A stretch of 43,240 nt of DNA from Pseudanabaena sp. M53BS1SP1A06MG (GCA_020404105.1 JADBWH010000046.1:1-43240), one strand, 5' to 3'. Shown: positions 18,492 to 27,555, counted from the stretch's first letter. Notes: a model not told the origin generated them from the letters alone. Numbers and translations are program-made.

Positions 18492-18576
18492 GCGGCGATA
18501 ATTTCTGACAAAAAAAATAAATTAATAATCCTCCGTAACGCACCAACTTGATTATTAAATTGGTGCGTTACGCTAT
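18481..18576 (+). repeat. 96-bp dispersed repeat, right copy
   Basis: This is the partner of 17890-17985 in direct orientation, at about 86% identity. It contains GTAACGCACC and GGTGCGTTACG, which can pair with each other around an AT-rich loop. It overlaps the last codons of the acyl-carrier-like gene, and GGCGCACCCTACTGGACTG follows it. Confidence 0.75.
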
Positions 18577-18602
18577 CGAATGGCGCACCCTACTGGACTG
18601 TT

Positions 18603-19319
18603 TCAACTAGAGCGCCACAAGGCAAGCCCCCCAATTAATCCCAAATCGTTAGAAACGATCGCTACTTTGTTAGATAAATTTAGCGGTAAATCTACTTGCA
18701 CCAAGCGAGAATTGCCACCACCAAGATATATTTTGTCGAAATTAAATAACTTATAGAGTGAAGCGATCGCCTCCGCTAATTTGACATTCCATAGTTCAAC
18801 ACCAATGCGATCCAAAGCCGATTGCCCCAAAAAGTCTTCATAGGTATCATTACCTCGAAAAATATGCTGACCTAATTCTAAATTTGGCAAAAGCTGACCA
18901 TTGAGAAATAGTGCTGATCCAAACCCAGTACCAAGAGTAATGACTAGCTCTACCCCCTTACCCTCGATCGCCCCACTTCCTTGGACATCGGCATCATTGG
19001 CAATGCGTAATGGTTTGCCTAGCTGATCCTGTAATACCTGTACTAGGGGAAATCCATCCCAGTCAGGATGTAAATTAATTGCGCCTCTAGTGAACCCATG
19101 CTCAACAACGCTAGGAAATCCAATCGCTAATCGGTCATATGTCCCTTGCTCAGCAATCAAATCTAGCAATGCTGGCACTACGACCTTGGGGGTCGCAGGA
19201 TAAGGTGTGGGAATTTGCGATCGCCCTGAGGCTACAGTTCCATCTTCTCTCAATATGATCGCTTTAATACTACTGCCACCTACATCAATTGCTAATGTCA
19301 ATAAATTCACTTCAGTCAA
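18603..19319 (-). CDS. ppgK: ROK-type sugar kinase, polyphosphate glucokinase-like
   Basis: Enzymes of this type phosphorylate glucose, with polyphosphate and/or ATP as donor. The 238-residue protein has the phosphate-1 motif DVGGSSIK at 12-19, the sugar/catalytic region IANDADVQGSG near 107, LGTGFGSALF near 130, and an ELGQHIFRGNDTYEDFLG segment that matches the PpgK subgroup better than hexose ROK kinases. There is no N-terminal DNA-binding domain, so it is an enzyme, not a repressor. Donor specificity cannot be read from the sequence. It stands alone on the minus strand. Confidence 0.82.
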   Translation of the reverse strand: MTEVNLLTLAIDVGGSSIKAIILREDGTVASGRSQIPTPYPATPKVVVPALLDLIAEQGTYDRLAIGFPSVVEHGFTRGAINLHPDWDGFPLVQVLQDQLGKPLRIANDADVQGSGAIEGKGVELVITLGTGFGSALFLNGQLLPNLELGQHIFRGNDTYEDFLGQSALDRIGVELWNVKLAEAIASLYKLFNFDKIYLGGGNSRLVQVDLPLNLSNKVAIVSNDLGLIGGLALWRSS

Positions 19320-19372
19320 ATTCTCTTAATAATAGTAATATTATTAATTAAATCAAGTTGCGATTGAGTTAT

Positions 19373-19464
19373 ATAGCGTTTTCAAGTAAGCGAGGTACAT
19401 AGGTTTGTTTCCCCGCCACAGGCGGGGAAACAAACCTGTACTTCACCAGACAGGTAGACGCTAT
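19373..19464. repeat. 92-bp palindromic dispersed repeat, copy 1
   Basis: Terminal inverted repeats ATAGCGT (19373-19379) and ACGCTAT (19458-19464) enclose a central hairpin with perfect 16-bp arms, GGTTTGTTTCCCCGCC at 19402-19417 and its complement at 19421-19436. A second copy in the opposite orientation lies at 37672-37766. No coding capacity. Confidence 0.75.
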
Positions 19465-19542
19465 CACGCTTTTACAGGTATGGCAGTTTTGATCTTGCCT
19501 AAAAAATTTTTAGCACAAAACTCTTACTAGAATTGGTTTTTT

Positions 19543-19574
19543 GTTTACAAATGGGTGCATACTCATTTGTAAAC
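19543..19574. promoter_or_regulatory. Inverted repeat upstream of the NACHT gene (candidate operator)
   Basis: Perfect 11-bp arms, GTTTACAAATG at 19543-19553 and CATTTGTAAAC at 19564-19574, are separated by 10 bases and lie 39 bases before the ATG at 19614. The spacing of half-sites (21 bases centre to centre, two helix turns) suits a dimeric repressor. The protein encoded downstream begins with an HTH-like segment, so self-control is possible. Confidence 0.5.
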
Positions 19575-19613
19575 TGATGTAGCAAGATGATAGAAACATG
19601 AGGAATTAGAGCT

Positions 19614-21810
19614 ATGGTTGCAGAATTAATGTTTAGAGCACAGTCAGAAGCCATTCTAAAAGCTAAGGAAGATCTCTCAAGTAATGGCTATACTTCCTTG
19701 CAGTTGGCAAGTGAGCTTGGTATCTCAGTGCAACTAGTTGACAACTTTTTGAATGGAGAAATTGTTGACTGCAATACCTATAACTTAGTCTGTGACAAGC
19801 TAAATATTCAAATTAATTCCCATGAAGAGCATCTGCCCAAAAAATTAGATAATTTAATTGATCAAGATGTAGCAGATTCTAATCCCGCGAGGAATGATTT
19901 GACAGATGGTCATGCCATCGCTGATAAGGAACCGCAAGTAATTGCTAACTTCAGCAATGTATCCGTCAATTCAGAAAATGCCACCTCAATTGATGATGAA
20001 GTTGATTGCTCGGAACCTAATCAGTTTATTCAGAAAATCCGTCGCCACATTTCTTCTATCCTAATTCGTCAATGCGATCGCCTCAGAGTCATTGATATCA
20101 ATACTCCCCTGTATTTACGATTATTTACCAATACTTTTGCCATTGCGATCACTAGTAGATACAGGTAACTTTGATGGGACTAATTCCATTGGAAATCCAT
20201 TTACATGGCTGCGATCGCAATTTATCAGCTATGGATTAACCAATGAAATATTAGACGGATTATCAATTAACAATTTACTAGAGCAATTATTAAATGCAGG
20301 AAATCTGCTCTTACTTTGGGATGGACTTGATGAAATACCAGATAATTATCGAGCTGAAATTGCTTATAAAATCTTGAGCTTTAGTGATCTCTATCCCAAA
20401 AATCGGATGGTGGTGGCTACCCGTAACCCAATCTACAGTCATATTTTGGAGTCTTTTAAAACTGTAGAAATTGCTCCTTTCCAAAGATCACAAATAGTTA
20501 AATTTGCAGGTAAATGGTTTCAAACCACATGTCCACAATTGCCGAGAAAGTTAGATAAATTCCAACAATTACTCAATACTAATCAACCCTTAGCCGAAGT
20601 TGCTAAAAGTCCTCTGCTATTGATGCATATTTGTACAGCTTTTAATAGTTGTGAATATTTTAATCCTAACTTTTATCAAGGAATTCTCAATTTGTTATTT
20701 AGCAAATGGGAACAGACAAAATGCTTACCTAACTTAGCAAATCAATCCCTATCAGTTGCCAAAAAACAGGATTTGCTTTCCTATGTTGCGCTCGTATCGC
20801 TTGATCGCCATGGCTATGTTTGGCAGAACAATGAACTAGATGATGACTTTCAGGATTGCATTAAAGCTAGTCTTAATTTAGCGAATGTAGTGATTGATCG
20901 CGATCAGTTTTTTCAAGTTCTGAAGTGGCAACATAGCTTATTACTTGAATGTGCCAAAGGAGTGTATAGACTCTGTCATACCACTTTGCATGACTATCTT
21001 GCAGCTTATCGCATTGCCAATAGCAACCCTGCGTCTGCTCAAAAATATTTGCTAGAGCGGATATATACAAATCGTTGGCATCGTGTAATTGTGATGACGG
21101 TTAGTATTTCCCCAAAAGCCGATCACATATTGCAGATGATGAAACGCAAAATTGATGAAATTGTGATTAAAGATCCCTATCTCCAATCATTTTTGTCATG
21201 GGTAAATCAGCAATCAATTCAAATGAAAACTCCTTACAAGGCAGTGACAATTCGGGCGCTGTATTTAGATATTGATTTAGAGAATACGCGATCACTTGAT
21301 CGAGCACGTGCTTTAGATATTGCCCATTCACGTTCTTTAGAGCGAGCGCAAACTAAAGCCTTAGGATTTGATAACACGATGGAAACAGAAATGGATATTG
21401 ATTACACGATTAATCTCGCTCTCAACCTCGACATCGCGTTGTATTTTGCTAATCATTGCATTTTAGAATTAGCCTGCCTCCTTGAACCAGATCTGCATAA
21501 GGGATTACAGAGTTTACGCCAGAAGTTTCCAGATCCTTATAAGGATAGCGAGAAGTTTTCTAAATGGTGGCAAGCTAAGGGACTGGACTGGTCAAAAAAT
21601 TTACGCAGTCTAATAGTGCAACATCGCAAGAGCTCACAGGAATGGCAATTCAATGAAAACCAGCTTAAAATCTTACGGACATATCATGATGCAAATAAGC
21701 TTTTGGTGGAATGTCTTAATAATGCCAAGTATGTTAGCCCCTTAGTTAAAAATCAAATCGAATCTACTTTGCTGTCAGCACAAGAGAAATCTACTACATT
21801 GCAGAATTAG
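19614..21810 (+). pseudogene. NACHT-type STAND NTPase with internal deletion removing the P-loop
   Basis: Two overlapping frames form one former gene. The first (19614-20168) has an HTH-like start (YTSLQLASELGISVQLVDNF) and then IRRHISSILIRQCDRLRVID, the segment that precedes the NTPase domain in cyanobacterial NACHT proteins. The second (open from about 20092 to 21810) resumes inside the NACHT domain with LPILLPLRSLVDTGNF, Walker B LLLLWDGLDEIP, sensor-like NRMVVATRNPIY, and a helical C-terminal part with SLDRARALDIAHSRSLERA repeats. The region that should lie between, including Walker A (GxxGxGKT), is absent. The frame changes at about 20118-20130, so a deletion is the simplest cause. NACHT ATPases of this kind act in anti-phage or signalling roles. 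This copy should be inactive as an ATPase. Confidence 0.8.
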
Positions 21811-21863
21811 AAACATAAATCATTAACCCACCTTGTGCCACAGCTTTTTACCCATAGACTTAT

Positions 21864-21908
21864 AGAAATTTTTGAAAGCGCGGCTTAGCCGTGCTCTCAA
21901 AAATTTCT
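21864..21908. terminator. Hairpin between the NACHT gene and the ABC ATPase gene
   Basis: AGAAATTTTTGA and its complement form the outer arms, and GCGCGGC-TTA-GCCGTGC forms the apex. TCTTGTTTTT follows on the plus strand, so it can act as a terminator for the upstream gene. Confidence 0.7.
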
Positions 21909-21996
21909 CTTGTTTTTAATGCACTGTAACCTTTAGGGTTGTGTAATAGGGATTGCTATACTTTAAACAATACATTGAAGAGAGATAAATATATTT

Positions 21997-22899
21997 GTGT
22001 TAGAAGTTCGCAAAATCTGTAAATCTTATGGAAAGAAGCGAGTTTTGCAGGACTTGAGCTTTGCTATACAATCAGGTGAAGTTTACGGATTACTCGGTCC
22101 GAATGGAGCTGGGAAGACTACCACAATTAGCATTCTATGCGGTTTGATTAAAGCTGATCGCGGTAGTGTAATGATGAATGGTCAGACTGCATCAGGGGCT
22201 ATGCAATCTCTAATTGGGATTGCTCCACAGGAAAATATCTTTTATAAGAGCTTAACCTGTGAAGAAAATCTGCGATTTTTTGGTCAACTTTATGGATTGA
22301 ACAATGAGCTATGTCGTAAGCAAGCCAAGTATTGTCTAGAACTAGTGGGACTTGGTGATCGCGCCAAAAGTATTGCCGATACACTCAGTGGGGGAATGCA
22401 ACGTCGTCTCAGTATGGCTATCGCCCTTGTCCATCAACCGCAGTTAGTGGTGTTAGATGAGCCAACAACGGGACTAGATATTGAGGCTCGTTACGAAATT
22501 TGGGAAGTAATTCGCAATTTAAGTAGTCAAGAGACCGCCATTCTTTTAACCACCCATTTGCTCGATGAGGCTGAACGCCTTTGTCAGCGTATTGGTATTA
22601 TCAAACAAGGTAGTTTGCTTGCTGAAGGTAGTCTAGAAGAACTCCGTAAATATGTACCTGCCAAGGAAATTGTTTTGGTCTGTACCCCCGACGAAGATCT
22701 AGCGATCGCGAGAGCGATCGAGCTTGGTTTTGAATATCGTCACTACGGTCGTGAGCTAAGCTTTTGGCTACCAAAAGCGCTTGAGCTAAAAGAAATTTTG
22801 GAATATTTTGATGGCATTGCGATCGATTCGATCATGCGGCAACCAGTCCGCCTCGAAAATATCTATGTTGAGGTAACTCGTAGTTTGGAAATAATTTAA
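21997..22899 (+). CDS. ABC transporter ATP-binding protein (CcmA/DrrA-like)
   Basis: This 300-residue ATPase subunit would power an exporter. Walker A GPNGAGKTT is at 34-42, the Q-loop in APQENIF, the signature LSGGMQRR near 129, Walker B VVLDEPTTGLD near 151 and the switch histidine in TTHLLDEAERL. The C-terminal 80 residues form the DUF4162-like domain seen in drug, Na+ or polysaccharide exporters of the ABC-2 class. The start is GTG at 21997. No permease gene is next to it, so the partner is elsewhere or it is an orphan. A strong hairpin follows directly. Confidence 0.92.
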   Translation: MLEVRKICKSYGKKRVLQDLSFAIQSGEVYGLLGPNGAGKTTTISILCGLIKADRGSVMMNGQTASGAMQSLIGIAPQENIFYKSLTCEENLRFFGQLYGLNNELCRKQAKYCLELVGLGDRAKSIADTLSGGMQRRLSMAIALVHQPQLVVLDEPTTGLDIEARYEIWEVIRNLSSQETAILLTTHLLDEAERLCQRIGIIKQGSLLAEGSLEELRKYVPAKEIVLVCTPDEDLAIARAIELGFEYRHYGRELSFWLPKALELKEILEYFDGIAIDSIMRQPVRLENIYVEVTRSLEII

Positions 22900-22914
22900 A
22901 AAGAGATGCACAAA

Positions 22915-22959
22915 AAATATTTTTAGAAGTGGCGCTTCGCGCCACTTCTAAAAATATTT
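22915..22959. terminator. Perfect hairpin after the ABC ATPase gene
   Basis: The stem is 21 bp with a TTC loop. Outer AAATATTTTTA pairs with TAAAAATATTT and the inner GAAGTGGCGC pairs with GCGCCACTTC. The apex reads GCGAAGC on the minus strand. Confidence 0.75.
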
Positions 22960-23106
22960 CTCTACTACTCAAAGTCTTAATAAGCTGTATGTGGTTCTAA
23001 TCTGAGGCGACTACCAACTTTTATCGTTTTCCTGAACGGTTTTAACGCAATTTCTACAATAATCTTGTCATTAGCTAATGCATTTAAAAAAATTATATAG
23101 AAACTA

Positions 23107-24465
23107 ATGTCAACTCTTCTAGTCAAAAATATCCATACTCTAGTGACCATGGATCGCGATCGCCGTGAACTCCGTAATTCAGCCATATTTGTGCGCGATC
23201 ATGTCATTGAGCAAGTTGGGCTGACATCGGAATTGCCTGAGACAGCCGATGAAGTTCTAGATCTACAGGACAAGCATATTGTCTTACCGGGTTTGGTGAA
23301 TACCCATCATCATTTTTTTCAAGTCCTGACTAAGGTAATCCCTGCTGCTCAAAATTGCGATCTATTTAACTGGCTTAAGACGCTGTATCCCATTTGGGCA
23401 AATTTAACCTCAGAAAGCATCTATGTCAGCGCTCAGATGGCTGCTGCCGAATTAATTCTTTCTGGTTGTACGACCGCAAGCGATCATCTCTATATCTACC
23501 CTAATGATTGCCAACTAGATGATGAAATTGCTGCCATCCAAGCGATCGGCTTGAGATTTCATGCTAGTCGCGGCAGTATGAGCCTTGGTGAAAGTCAAGG
23601 AGGTCTACCCCCCGATCGCTTAGTGGAAAAAGAAGCGGATATTCTCAAAGACTCGCAAAGATTGATTGAGCAATATCATCACTCTTCGCGCTATGCGATG
23701 TTACGGATAACCTTAGCTCCCTGCTCACCTTTTTCTGTGTCTACGGACTTAATGCGTGAGTCGGCAAATATGGCGCGATCGTATACCAGTGTCAGACTAC
23801 ATACGCACCTCGCTGAAAACCAATCCGATATTGACTATAGCCTAAGCAAATTTGGTAAAACGCCTGAAGACTATGCTGAGTCTGTGGGTTGGCTTGGTGA
23901 TGATGTTTGGCACGCCCATTGTGTGAAACTTAGCGATGATGCCATTTTAAAGTTTGGGCTTACAGGTACAGGAGTTGCTCATTGTCCTTGTAGCAATATG
24001 CGTTTAGCCAGTGGGATTGCCCCGATTCGGAAAATGTTGAATCATCGAGTTCCTGTGGGTTTAGGTGTAGATGGCTCAGCTTCTAATGACACAGGTAATC
24101 TGTTACAAGAGGCTCGCACTGCTTTTTTATTAGCACGGGTAAATGAGTGCGATCCCACATCGATGACTGCGCGGGATATTTTGGAAGTGGCGACCCTTGG
24201 TGGCGCAAAGGTCTTAGGTCGAGATGATATTGGCGCGATCGCTCCCAATATGGCGGCTGATTTTATAGCTATTGATATTGAGCGATCTCAATTTGCAGGT
24301 GCACAGCAAGATCTTGTCTCAGCGTTAATTTTTTGTCCAGTGCCCTCGGTGGACTATAGCTTTATCAACGGTCGTAAAATCGTAGACCGTGGTCAGCTAA
24401 CCACCCTCGATCTACCAATGTTAATTGAGCGTACTAATAAGATTGCGCGTCAACTAGTTATGTGA
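23107..24465 (+). CDS. Amidohydrolase, 8-oxoguanine deaminase-like
   Basis: Members of this group (TIM-barrel metallo-hydrolases related to AtzB and guanine deaminase) remove amino groups from purine-like rings. The 452-residue protein has NTHHHFFQ at 65-72 with two metal histidines, a third histidine in RLHTHLAEN, then the histidine of WHAHCVKLS and the catalytic aspartate in GVDGSASND. The last motif and the CDLFNWL segment match proteins annotated as 8-oxoguanine deaminase. The substrate is inferred by family only. ATG at 23107 follows an AT-rich leader. A single gene with no pathway neighbours. Confidence 0.85.
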   Translation: MSTLLVKNIHTLVTMDRDRRELRNSAIFVRDHVIEQVGLTSELPETADEVLDLQDKHIVLPGLVNTHHHFFQVLTKVIPAAQNCDLFNWLKTLYPIWANLTSESIYVSAQMAAAELILSGCTTASDHLYIYPNDCQLDDEIAAIQAIGLRFHASRGSMSLGESQGGLPPDRLVEKEADILKDSQRLIEQYHHSSRYAMLRITLAPCSPFSVSTDLMRESANMARSYTSVRLHTHLAENQSDIDYSLSKFGKTPEDYAESVGWLGDDVWHAHCVKLSDDAILKFGLTGTGVAHCPCSNMRLASGIAPIRKMLNHRVPVGLGVDGSASNDTGNLLQEARTAFLLARVNECDPTSMTARDILEVATLGGAKVLGRDDIGAIAPNMAADFIAIDIERSQFAGAQQDLVSALIFCPVPSVDYSFINGRKIVDRGQLTTLDLPMLIERTNKIARQLVM

Positions 24466-24599
24466 AACCCTAGTCTATAAGCCTTTGTCAATAAATCAAA
24501 ATTAATGTCGCAAAATCCAGCAAATTTTTTTAAAAAATTTTTAACTAAATGCGATCGCAATCTGTTATATTAGTTAAGTTCAAAAACAACCACAAAAAA

Positions 24600-24672
24600 G
24601 GGCGCTTAGCTCAGTTGGTAGAGCGTCTCGTTTACACCGAGAATGTCGGGGGTTCGAGTCCCTCAGCGCCCA
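24600..24672 (+). tRNA. tRNA-Val (anticodon UAC)
   Basis: The 73 bases fold as a full cloverleaf: acceptor GGGCGCT with AGCGCCC, D-arm GCTC/GAGC with AGTTGGTA, anticodon arm TCTCG-TTTACAC-CGAGA (anticodon TAC), variable loop ATGTC and T-arm with TTCGAGT. The discriminator base is A. CCA is not encoded (CATAA follows), so it is added after transcription. Confidence 0.97.
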
Positions 24673-24770
24673 TAACTTTAACTCTTATAACCTCTATAAA
24701 TCGATATAAGTGTTAACAAATATCAATCTATTTACAGCAAGAAGTTAAGTAAGCAAAGATTCTGATAATT

Positions 24771-24813
24771 AAAATTATGAGTAGCGTCGCTTCGAGCCAC
24801 CACTCATAATTTT
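24771..24813 (-). terminator. Hairpin at the end of the asparaginase gene
   Basis: AAAATTATGAGT (24771-24782) and ACTCATAATTTT (24802-24813) are perfect 12-bp arms. The hairpin overlaps the stop codon of the asparaginase gene and would give a T-run on the minus-strand transcript. Confidence 0.7.
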
Positions 24814-25771
24814 AAGCAAGAGACAATTCGCCAATAGCTTCTAAGCGGCTATATTTGCCCACTGAGAGAAAAGACTCTTCTAAACTTTGAGCAACTGTCG
24901 GACTAATCCAGCCCAATTGTTTGAGTAAATGGATCGAAACCGCAGTTTTAGCCCGTTTAGAACCATCCATTACCTTAATGGCTAAACCCAAGCCTTCACC
25001 TATCCTGCCGATACATTGCACCCCTTCCGCACCTGACTTGCTGACAACTTCCCCATTCGTTAAGCGCATTAGCTCTGTATCAAACTGACCATCCCCTGAA
25101 ACCATGTCAGGATTGCGGGTCATGGCGCGAGTAATGCGCTCTAGGTGTAACTGATTATGAGCAGATAGCAACGCATAGAGATGGGCTAACTGATCCAGTT
25201 CTAATAAATAAGTTGGTACACCACAATCATCATGGGCACAGATAAACTCCGCCGCAGGCATATGCAGCAGATCTGCCATCGTACTCAGTGCTAGTTGCTG
25301 TACAGGATGATTGCGATCCATATAGGAGGAAATTTCCCAACCCTGTTGCCGACATACGGCGATCATCCCTGCATGCTTACCAGAGCAATTATGTTGGAGA
25401 TTGCTTTGATAACATTCAGGAATTGGACATTGCAGGGCACTAGGCTCAACATCACAACGCCAAAGAATACTAAAAACCTGTCTGGCTTGGGCGATCGTGC
25501 CTTGGTGTGAGCCACAAATAATCGCTAAATCTTTTTCAGAGAGGTTAAATCGCTCCTGTGCACCAGAGATTGAGACGGGTAAAGCTTGAATTGGTTTGAG
25601 ACAGGAACGGGCAAAGGTGGTTGTTTGTGGATCACCTGCGGCTGAAAGGACTCTGCCTCTTGTATCGACTACCGCAGCTTGACAAGAATGGATCGATTCG
25701 ACAATGCCCTCGCGCAATAGCTGCACGGTTATTTTGTTAGCGGAGAAACGATTACGCTTGCCGAGATTCAT
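24812..25771 (-). CDS. Asparaginase (thermolabile, Rhizobium type, PF06089-like)
   Basis: The enzyme hydrolyses L-asparagine to aspartate and ammonia. The 319-residue protein has the family signatures ARSCLKPIQALP near 54-65 (serine and lysine), CGSHQGT near 86, LQHNCSGKHAGM near 125, HDDCGVPTY near 181 and SKSGAEGVQCIG near 249. It belongs to the serine-lysine type found in Rhizobium and many cyanobacteria, not to the bacterial type I/II asparaginases. It is cytoplasmic, with no signal peptide. The ATG at 25771 is divergent from the hydrolase gene, leaving an 88-base shared promoter region. Confidence 0.9.
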   Translation of the reverse strand: MNLGKRNRFSANKITVQLLREGIVESIHSCQAAVVDTRGRVLSAAGDPQTTTFARSCLKPIQALPVSISGAQERFNLSEKDLAIICGSHQGTIAQARQVFSILWRCDVEPSALQCPIPECYQSNLQHNCSGKHAGMIAVCRQQGWEISSYMDRNHPVQQLALSTMADLLHMPAAEFICAHDDCGVPTYLLELDQLAHLYALLSAHNQLHLERITRAMTRNPDMVSGDGQFDTELMRLTNGEVVSKSGAEGVQCIGRIGEGLGLAIKVMDGSKRAKTAVSIHLLKQLGWISPTVAQSLEESFLSVGKYSRLEAIGELSLA

Positions 25772-25859
25772 AAATTATTGCTTGAAGATCGCCATCATAA
25801 TCCTACGCTAAGGCTAGGATATATATGAAGATATGTAACAATTGTAGATGTAAATACAG

Positions 25860-26741
25860 ATGGTTTTAGCAAATAATGAATCGATCGCAGGTCAATATTG
25901 GCTTTGGCGTGATCAAAAAATTTATTTTGTCAAAGCTGGGGATAGTTCACAGCGTCCACCATTGTTGCTAGTGCATGGTTTTGGAGCGTCAACTGATCAT
26001 TGGCGCAAAAATATTTCTGACCTCAGCCAAGATTTTGAAGTATACGCGATCGATCTTTTGGGATTTGGGCGATCGCAAAAACCTGCATGGCAATATAGTG
26101 GAGACCTATGGCGCGATCAGCTTCATGATTTTATTAGCGCGCAAATTCAACGCCCAACGATCATTGCTGGTAACTCCCTTGGCGGCTATGCCTCTTTATG
26201 TGTGGCGGCTGACCATCCCCAATCCGTAGCAGGCGTTGTATTGCTAAATAGTGCAGGTCCTTTCACCGATACGAGTCCTCTTGGAGCTCAAAAAGTAAAT
26301 CCTGTTCAAAAGGCAATTAGTAAAACTCTGCAAGGCGTTTTACGGCAACCTTGGGCAAATCAGTTACTCTTCGCATTTGTGCGCCAAAAATCACGGATTC
26401 GCAGCACTTTGCAAAAGGTATATCTCGATCAATCTGCCGTAACCGATCAACTAGTCGAAGAAATTTATCGTCCATCCTGTGATGAAGGCGCTGCACAGGT
26501 TTTTGCCTCAGTATTTAGTACACCCCAAGGCAAAAAGGTCGATCAGCTACTCACCTCAATGACTTGCCCTTTATTGGTTATTTGGGGTGAGGGTGATCCT
26601 TGGATGAACTCCCGTGTGAGGGGAGCAAAATTCCGTGAGTTTTATCCTTCGCTGACGGAGCATTACATTAATGCAGGACATTGCCCTCACGACGAATGCC
26701 CAGAAATTGTCGATGGCTTAATTCGGGATTATTTTCTGTAA
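25860..26741 (+). CDS. Alpha/beta hydrolase
   Basis: The 293-residue protein has the oxyanion motif VHGFGASTDHWRKN near 38-51, the nucleophile elbow GNSLGGYA (Ser near 105), an acid in WGEGDPW and the catalytic histidine in NAGHCPHDE near the C-terminus. The set is complete. It resembles cyanobacterial hydrolases annotated as haloalkane-dehalogenase-like or lipase-like, but the substrate cannot be told. The ATG at 25860 has no obvious ribosome-binding site. Confidence 0.9.
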   Translation: MVLANNESIAGQYWLWRDQKIYFVKAGDSSQRPPLLLVHGFGASTDHWRKNISDLSQDFEVYAIDLLGFGRSQKPAWQYSGDLWRDQLHDFISAQIQRPTIIAGNSLGGYASLCVAADHPQSVAGVVLLNSAGPFTDTSPLGAQKVNPVQKAISKTLQGVLRQPWANQLLFAFVRQKSRIRSTLQKVYLDQSAVTDQLVEEIYRPSCDEGAAQVFASVFSTPQGKKVDQLLTSMTCPLLVIWGEGDPWMNSRVRGAKFREFYPSLTEHYINAGHCPHDECPEIVDGLIRDYFL

Positions 26742-26834
26742 ATTGGGAAGCGCATCCCTTCGGGGTGCTCTTCTACAAACCATTGAGGATTAGTATATTA
26801 ATCAGGATTAATCAGGCAAATAGAAGTAGAAATA

Positions 26835-27221
26835 ATGGCAACTTGGCAATGTATTAGCGGTTGTGGCGCTTGTTGTAATCTTGATCCGCGCGATCGCCCT
26901 GATCTTGATGACTATCTCACCCCCGCAGAGTTACAACAATATTTAAGTATGGTCGGTATCGATGGTTGGTGCATTAATTTTGATCGAACTAGTCGCAAAT
27001 GCTCAATTTACGAGCAACGTCCTCGCTTTTGTCGAGTAGAGCCAGATACTTTTTATGACATGTTTGGTGTGGAGTCGGAAGAACTAGATGAATTCGCGAT
27101 CGCCTGTTGCGAAGAACATATTGAATCAATCTATGGCGAACGATCATTGGAACTATTGCGCTTTGAGCAAGCAATTAGCTTGCCCAAAGACCACACTCAA
27201 GGGAAATTTTTGAATGCATGA
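26835..27221 (+). CDS. YkgJ-family cysteine-cluster protein
   Basis: This 128-residue protein has a CxxxCGACC cluster (residues 6-14) and later C-SIYEQRPRFCR, the arrangement of the YkgJ family (UPF0153), which is thought to bind zinc or an Fe-S cluster. GWCINFDRTSRKCSIYEQRP is the typical core. Its function is not known. The ATG at 26835 follows AGAAGTAGAAATA. A short GC hairpin (AGCGCATCCC-TTC-GGGGTGCT, near 26750) separates it from the hydrolase gene. Confidence 0.88.
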   Translation: MATWQCISGCGACCNLDPRDRPDLDDYLTPAELQQYLSMVGIDGWCINFDRTSRKCSIYEQRPRFCRVEPDTFYDMFGVESEELDEFAIACCEEHIESIYGERSLELLRFEQAISLPKDHTQGKFLNA

Positions 27222-27363
27222 CTTTGCCACATTTTCAAAAATTCTTTGGGTTTAAAGTCCAAGAAGCTATGTTATGAAGCCCCTAAAAGTGGGATAATGT
27301 AGCAGATATTACAAATTTACTCTTTGATCATTAGCTGTTATATAGCTAAATATAGACTTTCCC

Positions 27364-27555
27364 ATGGATTTTATATTTTCACTCTATCCATATGTACAAG
27401 CCCTGAGAAATTCCTCCTCGGCTACTCAAATTCCGCCAAGACAAGTAGCTAGTTGCAAGAAATTACTATACCGTATACAACAAATATCCCCAGCAACAAA
27501 ATCGGACATAGATATGCGCTGGAGCAAAAAGTTTATGCCCAGAGAGTTTGTTTAA
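27364..27555 (+). CDS. Hypothetical small protein (63 residues)
   Basis: An ATG at 27364 opens a frame that starts MDFIFSLYPYVQALRN and ends with basic residues (MRWSKKFMPREFV). No domain is recognised and there is no clear ribosome-binding site. A terminator-like hairpin lies 70 bases downstream (27626-27669), which fits transcription of this frame but does not prove translation. Confidence 0.35.
   Translation: MDFIFSLYPYVQALRNSSSATQIPPRQVASCKKLLYRIQQISPATKSDIDMRWSKKFMPREFV

Noticed and set aside
22977-23186. 69-codon minus-strand frame between the ABC ATPase and the amidohydrolase genes
   Set aside because: It overlaps the start of the amidohydrolase gene on the other strand and shows no domain or ribosome-binding site.
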